DNA of 64,000 nucleotides from Aculops lycopersici (GCA_015350385.1 WNKI01000001.1:10411621-10475620); one strand, 5' to 3'. Shown: positions 45,690 to 57,853, numbered from the stretch's first letter. Notes: generated from the sequence alone by a model not told the origin. Numbers and translations: made by a program.

Positions 45690-47151
45690 CTATATGCAAG
45701 AATCCTGCTCGCATTCTCCCTCGTAGTCGACCTGTAAGTTGCTCTGGGATTCGCATGCAGCGCTCCTCAGCTCGCACGAGTTGCTGAGTTTGGTGGGAAG
45801 TGAGTGAGTTGGATTATGAACTAGATGGTTACGGTGGCAAGTGGGTGAAATTTGAGCTGTAAATTACACTTACCCGTAGGTTTCGCCGTCAGTGCCACAA
45901 ACGGGCTCGTAGACGGCCGGACAAGCATTGTCGCATTGACACTTGCCATTCTGACAGGTGGCCCCGTAGCCGCAACGAATTATGTTGCAGGGGTCGGCGT
46001 TTGGATCCTCGCATTTGCCCTGGCGGACGATGGTTATGCTCTTGTGCTGCTGACAGGCGGCCAACTTGAGGAGACACGAATTGGCGTAGGTTTTGCCGTC
46101 GGAGCCGCAGACCGGAAGAAGGATTTTGGGGCACCCGGCGCTACATCTGGGCGGGTCGGTGGCGGGCCTGACGATTGGACGGCACTCGCCCCCACTGGCC
46201 AGGCCAATTGAGCCCTGGGCTCTGCACGAAGCGGAAGCAAGTGCACATTGGTTACTGTCGAATGGCGTTGTGGAGTTTTTCTTTGCAGTTAGTATTATTT
46301 TCTTGGCCAAAAAATTGAATCGATTGTGGAGGAGCTCACTTACCCATAAGTCTTGCCGTCGGTGCCGCAAACTGGCGAGTAGTTTAGGGGACAAACGGTG
46401 CTGCACTCGCACTTGGCCTTGCCCTCGACAACACGACAGGTGGCTCCATAGACGCAGTCGGTGTAGGCGCAAGGGTTGACGTTTGGCTTGCTGCACTCAC
46501 CCTGGCCGGCAACATGCACTGAGGTTTCGTCGAGGCAGGCGGCGCGCTCCAGCTCACAGGCATTCGAGTAAGTCTTGTTGTCGGTTCCACAAACTGGCTC
46601 ATAGTTGGCTGCGCACACTTGGTTACACTGGCACCTGGCCTGGCCGCCGACCACACTGCAGGTAGCTCCGGCGCGACACTTAGTGTAGAAGCAGGGGTTG
46701 ACCGTTTGGCCTCCATCGGCTGGCGGGCTGGGAATCTCTCTTGTTGGTCGTCTGGTGGGCGGCTTGTCGCACTCGCCGTCGCGCACGTAGTGGATGTCCC
46801 GTTTGGCCTTACAGGCCGCAACCTCGATCTCACAGACGCCTCTGCAAATTCAAATGGACTGTCAGTGTTTGTTTCAATCTTGAAACGAGGCGAAGAAGGC
46901 GAGGGTTTCACTTACGAATAGGTTTGGCCGTCGGAGGCGCAAATTGGAGCGTAACGGATGTTGACGGGGCATCTGGACGGACATCTGCACACTGGCCCCT
47001 GGGTCTTTGCGTCGATTTCGCACTTGGTGTAGGCGGCGCAGCGAACGTTGGCACAGGTGAGTGTGCTTTGGGCGCTCGAGTGGGCGCCCGAAGCGACCGC
47101 GGCGAGCAAAGTGGCCAGGGCCAGCAGTAGCTGTGAGCTTCTCGACTTCAT
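45690..47151 (-). CDS. Secreted follistatin/Kazal-repeat protein, four exons
   Basis: Exons (transcript order) 46916-47151, 46344-46841, 45874-46254 and 45690-45783 join to 402 residues plus TAG; the three introns are 74-90 bases, GT..AG and all phase 2. A signal peptide (LLLALATLLAAVASG) is followed by five Kazal domains of the form C..C....Y.PVCG.D..TY...C. Four are preceded by a follistatin N-terminal Cys-rich module (for example NPCFYTKCRAGATC); the fourth Kazal lacks it. A Pro/Thr linker separates the first and second modules. Such proteins are extracellular serine-protease inhibitors or TGF-beta/matrix binders (agrin, follistatin). The last exon is inferred from phase and because it completes the fifth Kazal with the expected Cys spacing. 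Specific target unknown. Confidence 0.9.
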
Positions 47152-50100
47152 TGTGCGACTTTCTTGTATTTGGATTGATGGACTCGCCTTCTCTGTTGCT
47201 CGAAGGCGACAGGTGTTTCTGTGTGTTTGTTGTCGGCGAGACTGGAGTGGCCAGCTTAAGTAGTCGCTTCGACTCCAGTTGGTGAGTTGGAGTCGTAAAC
47301 AGAAAGTCTACCGAATTCGCGTTAATTTTGTTGGCCGCAAAGTGGCAACCACAATGAGCACGACAAGTGGCTGGCTTGATTGAGTGTTGCCATGAGCACG
47401 TTGTGCAACAATTTAATTAAATGCGCACTCGGCGGCAATGATAACAACAACAACAACGACGACGACGACGACGACAACAATGAAACTGACATCAATTGCA
47501 ATAACAACACCGCCACTGGTAACGCCAACAACATTACTCTAGCCTCGGAAACGCCACGAGGCGTAACCTTTGAGGGCGCAAAGTTCGGGCTCGTTGATGA
47601 GTTCGACTTCGGCCTTGCCACTGGCGCTCCTATCAGCGCGCTCGCTGCCACCACTCTTTTTACTGCCACATTTGCTACGGCTGTCGTCAAGTTGCCAAAT
47701 CAAGTCACTGGAAGCGAGGAGCCACTTTTACTACCAGGGCGCCGAGAGTCGAGTGGATAGCGATCGTCGGTTGGAGCGGAGAGTCACGTTGGCCGCTAAT
47801 TGGATCGCTGCATATCCGGCCCACTAAGGCCAATCAATCTCAATAGAGAAGCCAACAGATCGACGTGTCGATTGAGTGAATCGAATCACTGAGGCTGCCA
47901 GTCACTTAGTTGGCTGATAGTTTGTGTCTCTCGGAGCAGCCAGTCGCTCGCCAAATGGACTCGCCTCTCGCTCGCTCGCTCGCTCAACGTGACAACAACC
48001 AGGAACCAAGACATCGACACTGGCGCCAAATCGGCACTTCCGGTCTGTTTATCGGGCTGAGCGCGTTAGTCGTGGGCCCACTTTGCTCGCTGGTGGCCAT
48101 TAATCATAATCTGCGCCGTGGGTTGCGCCGCATCGTCGGTCTGGTTGGCGCATTTATGGTCATTATGATCGCCATTAGCTTTGTCTTTTGCTCTCCTCTT
48201 CTCGCTCCCTCTGCTCGCTTTGTTTCGCCGCCGATTCGAGCACCTGACTTGATTTGCGCCACAGCAACTCGATCGGCGATTCAATTTGCGCCCCACTGGC
48301 CGTATAATTAGCCGCCCATTAGGCTTCGGCGAGTCTATAAAGCACTCGCTTCCACTTCCGTCCAACCACAAGCTCGCCAGTGGACTGCGCGCGCTTATAG
48401 GCCGACTCGTCCCAAGCTCGTTAGTTTGGTGGTTTCTTCTGGCCAGTTTGAAATAATGGCCAAAAGACGGGAGCCGATTTCAACTCCACCAACAAACTTG
48501 CACTTTCCAGTCTCTCTCTCTCCCTTTCCACCTTTCCCCCTTTTCCCCTTTGTCCGCGACTCGAACTAAATTAACTTCAATGTCTCCGCTTAATGATCTT
48601 TGCTTTCGATTGCGACTCTATTTCTCGTTGTTTGTGCGCAAATTGGCTTCCGGCCTTTCCACCGGATTTCAGGCCGCCGATCACCAAGCGAGACAGAAAG
48701 AGAAACACGAAACCAGGAGGCCAACTTTAAACTTGCAATCAGCGTTACAGTTGCGCTCCAATCGTCAGCTTGACCTCAGAACCAAAACGGAAGCAAAAAC
48801 ACAAACACAAACGGCACCACGAGTTCACCTGCCGACGGCGTCATTTGCATTCGGCGAGCAGCAATTAGATTCTGGCAAAAGTCGAGTCATTAACGTTCGT
48901 GTTTCTCCTCTCCGCTGATCGAGTTTCTGACGGCTCGTTGTTCTCTTCCAAGTCGGCGCTTGTGTTTTATGCTGAGTGCCAATCCAATCTGATCTGATCT
49001 GAATTTCCACTCCGCCGATCGAATGGAATGGAATCGATTCGTTTCGCTTTGTTTTGTCGCCTACTCGTTGGCGGGGCCCAGTTCGCCAGCCACTTAGCTG
49101 CCCGCGACACCTGAACGCAAACCGGCGCTGGGCGCATGACGAATGCATTTGGGCTCGCCGATGACGCAAACCGGCGGCCGTCTTGTCGTGGTTGGCGCGC
49201 GTGAAGTTGTCTCGTTTTATGTGCGCCAATAACAATAAACCCAATAAAACGGGCCACCGGAAGTTAGGTAAGCGAGCGGCCGGCTCTCGGCGTCAATTGG
49301 ATTGTTGTTGTCGTTGTCGTCTGGCTCGTTTTGTCGTTTGTTGGGACATTGCGACTCTTGTGCTCGTGTCGCGCCAGAAGCAACAGCGGCAGCGGCAGCG
49401 GCAGCGAGTCGGTGGCTCGATTAGCGCTAATGCAAATCTGACTCAAAAATGGCACAGGAAGCGGCAGTGGCGCGAGCTGATTGAGTCGATGACGAGCAGC
49501 AATAGCAACAACTACAACTACAACAACAACAACTCCACTGGCTAATGAATTGGAAGGGCGCGCAGCAACCGGAAGTGGCGAACAAGTTGCCGGCTACGGC
49601 GAGCAGAGTCTCTAGCTGCGACTCGAAAGCCGAGAGCCGGGAGCGGAGAGTCGCGAAAGTTGGAAGTGGATCAGCGCGGCAGTCCATTAGTTTGCCTTCA
49701 ATCACCATTCAGGCGTTCGCCTTTAAAACTCTGGCGGCCACACGGCAAATTGGCCGCCGCGCGCCTCTAGCAGGAGATCATCAATTACTTTGCCGGGCGG
49801 CGAGTTGCGCAATGGACTCGCCCACTTTGCTTGTCTTCTCCAATTTGCCTCCTCACTTTCCGTTGGCTCCTGCCTTAGAGTTGCAACGACAAAACTAACA
49901 AAAAAGAGGGGAATCTAAATGGCCGTTTAAATGAATTAACCGCGCGATTTTCAGGTGGCGCCGGATTTATGGTCTCAGCGACGTCAACTCGTTCACTTGA
50001 GTCGACTGCTCGTCGTTGCGTCGAAATGGGCTCGAAAAGGAAGAGGGAAAGGGAAGGAAAAGACGAAGACAGAAGACTGAAGAGTGGAGACTTTCGAGGA

Positions 50101-53075
50101 GCGAGGAGATAAAATCGTCGGCTTTTTGTTATCGAGTCGACGATCTGGTTGCGATTGTTTCTCGAGTTGCATTCTGGTTGCGTTTTTCTCGCGTTCGTTG
50201 CTCCATTTGCAGTTGCAGAATCTTGGCTCTCAACGACTCGAGGTGAGTGCCGACCAGGAGGTTGGTTGCTCAGTTGTCTTGTAGAAATGAGTCGAGTTAA
50301 AGAGGGGAAAAGTTGGCTCGTTTGATTGATCGCCCGGCAACTGGATTATTGCGGCGCCACTTCTACTCTCGCAACTGACACCAAACTTATACTTTCACTC
50401 GACAATGAGAAACCAATGGAGACTGGCGACTGGAGAGCGATGAGCGACGAGCGACGAGAGAAGAGAGACGAGAGGCAAAAGAAGAGAGAGAGAGAACAAA
50501 GTGGCGAGCCACGGGAAAGCTCCAGGTTGCCGCTGTTTTGACAGACACTCGCGCCCCTAGGACCGGAAGTGGGAGTCGCGGGGGCGTCCGAGTTTCTAAT
50601 CGCATTGCGCTCACTCTACAATCGAACTCTTGGCGTCTCCTCCAGGCGAGCCGCCCAATCGGAGGCTAATTTACATTTGCCGCCCAGCACCAAGTACAAA
50701 ATGCGAGCTGACAATTTTATTAATATTGCGTCGCCGTGTCCTTGGCGCCGGCAACGGAACTGTTGGCGCAGAGGACACGGCAAAGCAAGAGAGCAAGAGA
50801 GAAAGAGAGCGAGAGAGAGAGGGAGAAACGTAAAGATGGAAAAAGAATAGGGAAGTAGAAGTGAACAGCAACAAAGAAAGAACACGAAGGAGAACATTTA
50901 TTTGCGACGTTTATTGCGCGCAAATTTCAAACTGACACTCGCACGTAGAGTATAAAAGTTGCGTCACTTCCAAGTTCCAACTTCGCCTCTAAAGCAAGCA
51001 GCTAACAAGGAAAACTAACAACTTGGAGGCCAATTTTATGGCCGCCTAGTTGTGCACTTGTTCTCCTCTCCTCGGCCGGAAGTGGCGGGCAGGCGAATCG
51101 ATCGGCCGCCTTGATTATCATTCGGCGCGAGAGGAACCTGCGCCCTTGTGCGCCAGTCGAGTTGCCAGTCGCCAGTCGCCAGTTAACTACACTTGCCGTC
51201 GGTGATATATGATTGTTTTGATCGTTCAATTTGGCAACCACCAACAAGGAGGGCAGGCAAAGCAAACGGGAGGGAGGGAGTCGCTGGCGCCGAGTTAAAA
51301 GTGTCATATATCACGAGGCGCGCGAGTTGGCGGCGCCCTCGTGTCTCTTGTGCGGCTAATTGCGCGCACTGTGCAGTCTAACGCTCGGACAGACACTTGT
51401 TAAAAGTTGCTCGCCGGATGTTAGCCGGCCGCTTGCTTATAGGAATGCTTTTGCGCTCCTTTGCCCTTCATTTTGGTGCAGTTTTCTGTCGAGTTGGGTC
51501 GCGTTTCGTCGCGTTCAAATCTCTTTAGTTTGGTTCGGTTCGGTTTTGTATGGTTCTGTTTGGTTGTGTTTTGTTCGGCTGGTTCGGTCGCTCTGCTCTG
51601 TTCGAGGGAAGAGGAGCAAAGTGAACTGCAACTCGACTCCCAAAACCAGACACACGAACCACCAGAACCAAAAGCCGAATTGTTTCTCGCGAGCGCGACA
51701 AACTTTTGTTTGAAATTGTCATCTGCTTTAGCGGCGGCGGCGGCGGCGGCAGCAAAGTTGTCGTTGCGCGAGGAATTGATTTCGTTACATAACAACAATA
51801 ACACGAGCAACGCGACAAGCAAACGACACGGCGACACACAAAACTTTGCCTCAGACGAACTCTTAACCTTATTTACATAATAAAAGTGGCGACTTCATTG
51901 GCCGAGATTCGCGCGCCACTCGCACAATGAACCAGCGAACCGCGTGACTCATTGCGCGCGCCTTCCAATGCGCAACTCGCAACAACCACTCGTTCGCCGG
52001 AAGCGAGCAGCCAGTTTCGGCTCGCGACAATCAAGTGGCCCAACGCACAGAGTCAATGGCACTTGAAATCGGAGCCACTCTCCTCTCAATTCACGTTATC
52101 CTCTGGCTCCAACTCGTTGGCTCCCCTCGCCACTAGCCTCTCGCCTCTCGCCTCTAACCCAACAAATAATTAGACGACCTTCTGCTCTTTTGCCGGCTCT
52201 TTTGCAGGTCCCTCGTGACCCAAGAGACTGCGATTCGTTAGCAATCCGATTTGCAGCTCTCACCGGAAGCTCGTGGTTACGCCCGATTAAGAATCTTGTG
52301 TGCATCCAAGCCAAACTCATTTCATCTGTTGATGTGGCGCCACGAGAAGCCGACCAGACGGAGGTTAAAAATAGGATCGAATCATGAATTATGCAACATC
52401 CGGTTGAGGCGACGAAATGAATTAAACGCTCGAAAAATAAACAACGTCATTGAAGTTTTGGGGGCGCGACGCTCGAGACCAAGATGTCGTTGGGATCGGA
52501 AGTTGCGGTCGGTGGGCGCAACTTCGTTGGAGTGGTCGATGGAACTGACGCAAGGCGTCACGCGCACCCACTTGGCATCGTCATCAACTTGGCCGCACTT
52601 CCGCTTTCCTCAAAGTTGGATACTTTTTTGAGTGCTCCTCGTCGAGTTTTCAATCGATCGGCCTGTCGGTCTGTTTTTTTCCAGAGGCTCATCAATCGAT
52701 AGGTCAGCGCAACTTGGTCTCTCACTCTGCGGGCGCAATTAGTGCCGACCACTCGCTCTCCCTTCCGGTCGGTCTCTCGAGCGCTGGATCTACTCAGTAT
52801 GGCGGCTCTTCTGGGACGTTCGCGAGACGTTTGAAATTGAGCTCTTAGTAGCCATCCTGTCGGTGGATCAAGCAATGCAGTCGGAATAATGATGACCGAG
52901 AAAGAGGGAAAGTTCCAGATGTAAAGGAGGATGAATGGGAAGAGAAAAGGACTGCCATTCAATTAGCCTAATGCTACTTTTCGATTGATTTAACTGAGAT
53001 TTTATTTACTTTGTGTGCGCGATGCCAAGTGAGTGGGTGAGTGAGTAAGTAAGTAAGTCGGTGAGATTCAAACAT
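47152..53075. other. Gene-poor region upstream of the Kazal gene and downstream of the COE gene
   Basis: No convincing gene in nearly 6 kb. Open frames are short, often low-complexity (an Asn/Asp run encoded at 47450-47485) and lack domains. It contains several ACTTCCGG words, a TATAAAAG near 50952 and TATAAAG near 48336, a GA-rich run (50490-50500 and 50788-50826), a GGTTC/GTTCG-type tract (51530-51590) and a GGCGGC run (51733-51750). Likely distal regulatory DNA. Confidence 0.45.
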
Positions 53076-53244
53076 CTAGAGGATCTTGCCGTAAGCTTCG
53101 GCCACCAGCGTCGGCACCTCGAAGGGATTTGGTTGGTGATGATGGTGATGGTGATAGACTGCAGCGTGGTGAGCGGCGGCCGCCGCTTGGTGGTGGTGGT
53201 AGGCGGCCGCCTGGTGACCATAGTGGACCGCGTGCAGTTGCTCA

Positions 53245-53275
<31 letters not shown>

Positions 53276-54533
53276 GCTGCTGTTGTTGCTGTTGTTGTTG
53301 TTGTTGCTGCTGCTGCTGGTGCTGATGGTGCTGTTGGGGTTGGGGCTGTTGCTGCTGTTGCTGCTGCTGTTGGTGTTGGACCTGCTGTTGTTGCAGTTGC
53401 GCAACATGCTGTTGTTGTTGCCGAACTGTCTGTTGCTGTTGTTGTTGCGCGCTGGCCGGCGGCGTCGAGGAGGCACAAGTGTTGAGCGAGGAGCTCGGCG
53501 ACAGTTGGTCTCGCTGCGACTGCTGAGCTCGGCGCTGTTGTTGTTGCGTCACTCGGGCCCGTTGCTGCTGCAGTGCACAGGTGGCCTCGAGCACCTCAAT
53601 GGCGCGCCGCAACAGTAGCTCCCGCGACAACTTGTCGGGATCATGCGGATACCTCGGCACGAGCTTCCCGACGTCGCCAAAAAGTCGCTCGAGCTCGTCG
53701 ACCGATCGCTTGGCGCGGCGCCCGTGTTTCGAGTTGTTGTGCACAAACATGTTCTCCGATCGCGCAATCAACGTCTGCGGGCCCACTTGCATCCCGCCCA
53801 CCAGCACGGCCACCTGGAAGCGGCGCATGTCGCGCGGGTTGCCCGCGTTCTTCAGACAATTCTGGTTGCACTTGAGGAAGAACTTGAGGGCGTGGCGCTC
53901 GGTTACTATGGGGTCCGAGGGAGTTTCGTTGCGGTTGCCGCAGGACTTTTTGTCCGAGCAACGCGAGCACATCACCTCGTGCGTCAGTAGCACCCGATTC
54001 ATTTCCGGGTTCTTGTCTTGTCCCTCGTAGGCGATGGGCTGCAGGGAGCTCGAGTCCACGAGACGCACGAAGAGCGACTCCACGAAACGGGCGCCCGAGT
54101 TTGCGACAAACTGAACTGCATAGATGATTCCGTTGTTGGTCTTGGTGCCCTCGCTGGCCTCGTAGTTTTTCTCGATGAAGTCCGAGAATTGGGCCGCCTC
54201 TAGTTCTAGTGGCCGATCAAGTCGGTCGTAGAAGCGGAGGACAAAGTTGAAGAAGTTCGACTTGCGCAAATTTGCCGGCGGCTGCTTCACAAACTCGGCC
54301 CGCGCCACCAGCGAGCCGCTGGGCGCCTGCACCCCGAACGCCTGTTGCTGCCCCTGGCTCTCGCCCGCCGCCTGTGGGTGTGGCGGCAGTGGAGCCGGGT
54401 ACTGGTGCTGGGCCGCCGGGTCGAGAGCTGCCTGGTAGCTGGCCATCTGGGCGGCGAGCTGCTGATGGTGGAGGTGGTGGTGGTGGTGGTGAGCTGCTTG
54501 TGTGAGCATCTCCGCTAGCCGCTTGACTTTCAC
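53076..54533 (-). CDS. EBF: COE/EBF (Collier) transcription factor lacking the IPT/TIG domain
   Basis: A 485-residue intronless protein. Residues 77-275 are a COE DNA-binding domain (PANLRKSNFFNFVLRFYDR, then YEGQDKNPEMNRVLLTHEVM) with an intact zinc knuckle, H185-x3-C189-x2-C192-x5-C198, and the CNQNCLKNAGNPRDMRRFQV and FVHNNSKHGRRAKR motifs. In known COE proteins an IPT/TIG domain of roughly 80-90 residues comes next. Here only a few residues intervene before LVPRYPHDPDKLSRELLLRR (about 290-309), which matches the helix-loop-helix dimerisation segment. The rest is polyglutamine and His-rich, ending in GKIL. The N-terminus has a His run. It should act in the nucleus, as COE factors do in neuron and muscle fate. 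No frameshift is evident. Family is certain. Confidence 0.93.
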
Positions 54534-54538
54534 CTCGT

Positions 54539-54574
<36 letters not shown>

Positions 54575-54752
54575 CGACTGACTGTTTTGGCTTCCGTTCT
54601 GCTTCTCGTCCTTCGTTCCAACTCTAACTGCTCGCTAAACTCGCTGGGCGCCCCTCTGGGGTTCCTGGGCCTCTTGACCCGTCGGCTCTCAGGAGAGACT
54701 TGATTGGAACGCGACCTGAACTTCCGGGAGGCTGGCGTTCTCTTTCAGCTGG

Positions 54753-54792
<40 letters not shown>

Positions 54793-54903
54793 NNNNNNNN
54801 NNNNNNNNNNNNTACGTACGTACGTACGTACGTACGTACGTACGTACGTACGTACGTACGTACGTACGTACGTACGTACGTCGTCGTCGTCGTCGTCGTC
54901 GTC

Positions 54904-54984
<81 letters not shown>

Positions 54985-56710
54985 CGTTGCTCTCGGAGGA
55001 CTCAATTGGCGCGACTAGTCCTCAACTCCTCGTTCTCCTCCTCAGACCACCAAACTATATTGCCCAGTTTCCGGTCCCTCGTTGCTCTCGCTCGGTTACT
55101 GTCGCTTCGGATGCTCTCGCTCGCGACGCTCAAACACAATGGCCAGCTGAATGGCTGCCAAACAACTTATGCAGGTGAATACAAACTATACGATTGGGCC
55201 TCCTGACACTCGACTTGTGAGCCGCCAATAGGCACGCGCGTCTCTCGGGGAGCAATCAATTTAATGAGTGGCCGCGTGGTGGGCGCCAGTGCGCAGCCGC
55301 AAGTGCGCGACTCGCCGCCAAGGAGCTGCGCACGGCGCTAGCGTCGGGTGATCTAGCGCGCACTCGGCGACCGTTCGCCGCTAACTGCTCACTCCTGGAT
55401 AATGTTTACCTCAGCCCGCAACTTCCTGCTCGCGCAACGGAGCCGCGCCACCGATGGGCGCTTTGGGGACGACGATAAGATTGCGGTATAATTAAAAGAA
55501 CTGACTCCCAGGAGAGAGATGGAGGTAATTGGTCGGCCAGCTTCAATGTGTGTGTGTCCTTTGAAAGCGAGCCAAAGAGCAATTGTTTCTGTTCAAACTT
55601 TCGGTGCTAGTCAATTCCGATGGTTCGACCATCTAACTGGACGGCGGTTGAGTGGAGCTTCCGAATGGGAGCTGCAATTGAGGGTAGTTATTGTCAAAAC
55701 ATATAGACAACCCTCTTGCTCTGTTTCTGTCTTATGAAAACCCTCTGATCCCGATCTAAACTGTTCTTCTCAACTACTCTCAACCGAATGCTCTGTTGAG
55801 GTGAGGAGATGACTGAGCCAGAGAGGCGCACTTCCGGCGGACGGCGTAGACCCGCGAGTGTCGATGGGAAACTTTGGGCAAGAGCTTGAATGAACGAGCA
55901 GAACTCTCGCTTGCGTTACAATGAGCAGGAGTGCTGCTCGGCACGGAAAAACCTGACGCCGCACGCCCACCGCGCCCACCGAATCACCGAGTGGCCACCA
56001 GTTGCCGTTGCGAGGCAAAAAGTGGCCGCCGTTCGTGGAAGCTGGTCGCACAAACGCACGAGCCCTTCGATCCCTTTGTTTCGGAGGCTCGAGTGCGCCG
56101 CAGCGCCCGACTGCGGCCGCCAGAGGAAACTCGCGCGCCGGTCAAGCGGCCCCAACGCGCTACTCGCACCAGAATGCCACCACAACCAGCCGAAGCAGCA
56201 GCAACAACCGCAGCAACAGCGACAACCACAGAGGCGGCGGCAGCGGCGGCAGCACCGACCACAACAACACAACACAACACCAGCCGCTGGTTTGAGAAAG
56301 CAGAGAGGCCATGGACTTGGAGTCGATTTGCAGTTGGCGCTGCACTGGCACTCGCACCGGCGAGCAGCCAACTTTCGCTCGGCCCCTCACCTTGCGTCGG
56401 CCAGTTTGCTTTGTCTAAACCTCTTGAGGCCAGAGCAACGCGCGACTCCTTGTCATTCCCCAACTTTTACCCGACAACGACTGTTTATTTCACCTGAAGC
56501 CAAAATCTTATGGGCGCAATTAATGCCCAAATTATACTAGAGACAATATTTAAGCTCACATGTTTTAGATAAATTATTCAATATTTACACTGTTACTCAA
56601 CCGCAGCTCTACTTTCAAGCGTAGAAATTTAATTGATCAGAGCAAACTTGAGACCTTATCCTGCCCTAAGAAGCCACTAGTAACAAGAGAAGCGCTAACA
56701 GATTCTCCAA
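54534..56710. other. Region between divergent COE and vestigial-like genes
   Basis: Contains the COE promoter or leader with a GGCT tandem run (54540-54572), the second gap-bearing compound microsatellite and several short frames without domains. An overlapping pair of Ala/Gln frames near 55900-56500 on both strands is low-complexity and not convincing. Confidence 0.45.
54758..54982. repeat. Compound microsatellite with 20-N gap
   Basis: TC repeat, N20 (54793-54812), a pure TACG repeat of about 70 bases, TCG triplets, then a long TC repeat. Same unit order as at 36950-37133. Confidence 0.92.
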
Positions 56711-57853
56711 ATGGCCTCCAGAATACCAAACGAAGAGGAGGACGAGGCAACCGTTGCAGCAACAGCAGCCGCCTTTCACTCGGCGCTCGCCCAACAGGTG
56801 AGACCGTTACTCGGCAATGGAGTTGGCGGTGGCGCCTGGGATCCAGTGGCCGCCATGGCGATGATGCAAAGAAATCTCCTAATGCAACAACAACAACAGC
56901 AACAACAACAACAACAGCACCCACCACATCTGAGCCAGCAGAACAATAATGGCTCACCCCTTGCCAACCACCAATCGACGATGGCCGCCAGCCAGGCGGC
57001 TCTTGCTGCCGCAGCCGCTGCCGCCAGCTTGAGCTCCCAAAACCCCCTGGCCCCATCAGGAGGAATCCCATCTCACCTTTGGCCTTATAGTTTTCAGGCG
57101 GCCGCAGCTGCCGCCGCCGCCGCTGCTGCAACTGCCAGTGGCTCTCAGAACCCGATGACGCCACATCAACCACAACCACAACAACCTCATCAGCCGCCCC
57201 CGATGCCACCAGCCACCAGTGCCTCGTCTCCGAATCCCTCCGCAGTCGCGGCCTCTCTCGCCTCATCGCTAGCCAACTCACCTGCCTCCAGCTACTTGAG
57301 CCAGCTGCAAGGTCTGCATAATCCGGCCAATTTGCTTTCTCTCCAACAAAATCTCTTGTTTCTAGAGCAACTTCAGCAGCGTCAACTGTTTGCCTCAAAT
57401 CCACACCTGTTGATGGCGGCAGCAGCTGCAGCATCACAAGCCTCAAATGGAAGCAACACAAACACGACCAGCACTAGCAACCCACTACAAGCCCAACAAC
57501 ATCATCTACAGCAGCAACAACAACAACAACAACAAATGCACCACAACCTCCTCACATCTGCCCTTCAGCAGCAACAGCAGCATCACCTCCAATCTTCCTC
57601 CTTGGCCAACAGTCTCTTGGCTCATACCAATGGTATTAGCGGACTTGCCAACGGTAACAGCAACAATCTACACTTCACCAACAGTAATAACAACTCACTG
57701 CTAACCACCGTAAACCCAACACTCTCATCACCTCCACTGACCAACCAACACCAAGACTCACTTGTTGACCAACATTTTAGACGATCTCTAGGGGAAGATT
57801 ACAACCAAATTATGGCCAACAAGGTGGCGGATAAAATCAACGTAGGGAAGTAA
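56711..57853 (+). CDS. Vestigial-like (Tondu-domain) TEAD cofactor, VGLL4/Tgi type
   Basis: A 380-residue intronless protein made mostly of Gln, Ala, Ser and Asn runs. Near the C-terminus, about residues 352-361, is VDQHFRRSLG, the core of a Tondu (TDU) motif, followed by EDYNQIM. This motif binds TEAD/Scalloped, and VGLL4/Tgi proteins use it to compete with YAP/Yorkie in the Hippo pathway. VGLL4 and Drosophila Tgi have two such motifs; I can see only one here, so assignment inside the vestigial-like family is tentative. An AATAAA overlaps the stop region at 57852-57857. The gene is tail-to-tail with TBCC, 95 bases apart. Confidence 0.8.
   Translation: MASRIPNEEEDEATVAATAAAFHSALAQQVRPLLGNGVGGGAWDPVAAMAMMQRNLLMQQQQQQQQQQQHPPHLSQQNNNGSPLANHQSTMAASQAALAAAAAAASLSSQNPLAPSGGIPSHLWPYSFQAAAAAAAAAAATASGSQNPMTPHQPQPQQPHQPPPMPPATSASSPNPSAVAASLASSLANSPASSYLSQLQGLHNPANLLSLQQNLLFLEQLQQRQLFASNPHLLMAAAAAASQASNGSNTNTTSTSNPLQAQQHHLQQQQQQQQQMHHNLLTSALQQQQQHHLQSSSLANSLLAHTNGISGLANGNSNNLHFTNSNNNSLLTTVNPTLSSPPLTNQHQDSLVDQHFRRSLGEDYNQIMANKVADKINVGK

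Noticed and set aside
47380..47760. 126-codon frame with an Asn/Asp run
   Set aside because: Low complexity, no domain and no splice or poly(A) support; composition like its non-coding neighbours.
53061..53618. Plus-strand Leu/Val-rich frame over the COE gene
   Set aside because: Antisense of the COE polyglutamine region, no domain or start context.
55890..56540. Overlapping Ala/Gln/His frames on both strands
   Set aside because: Low-complexity repeats read in several frames; no domain.
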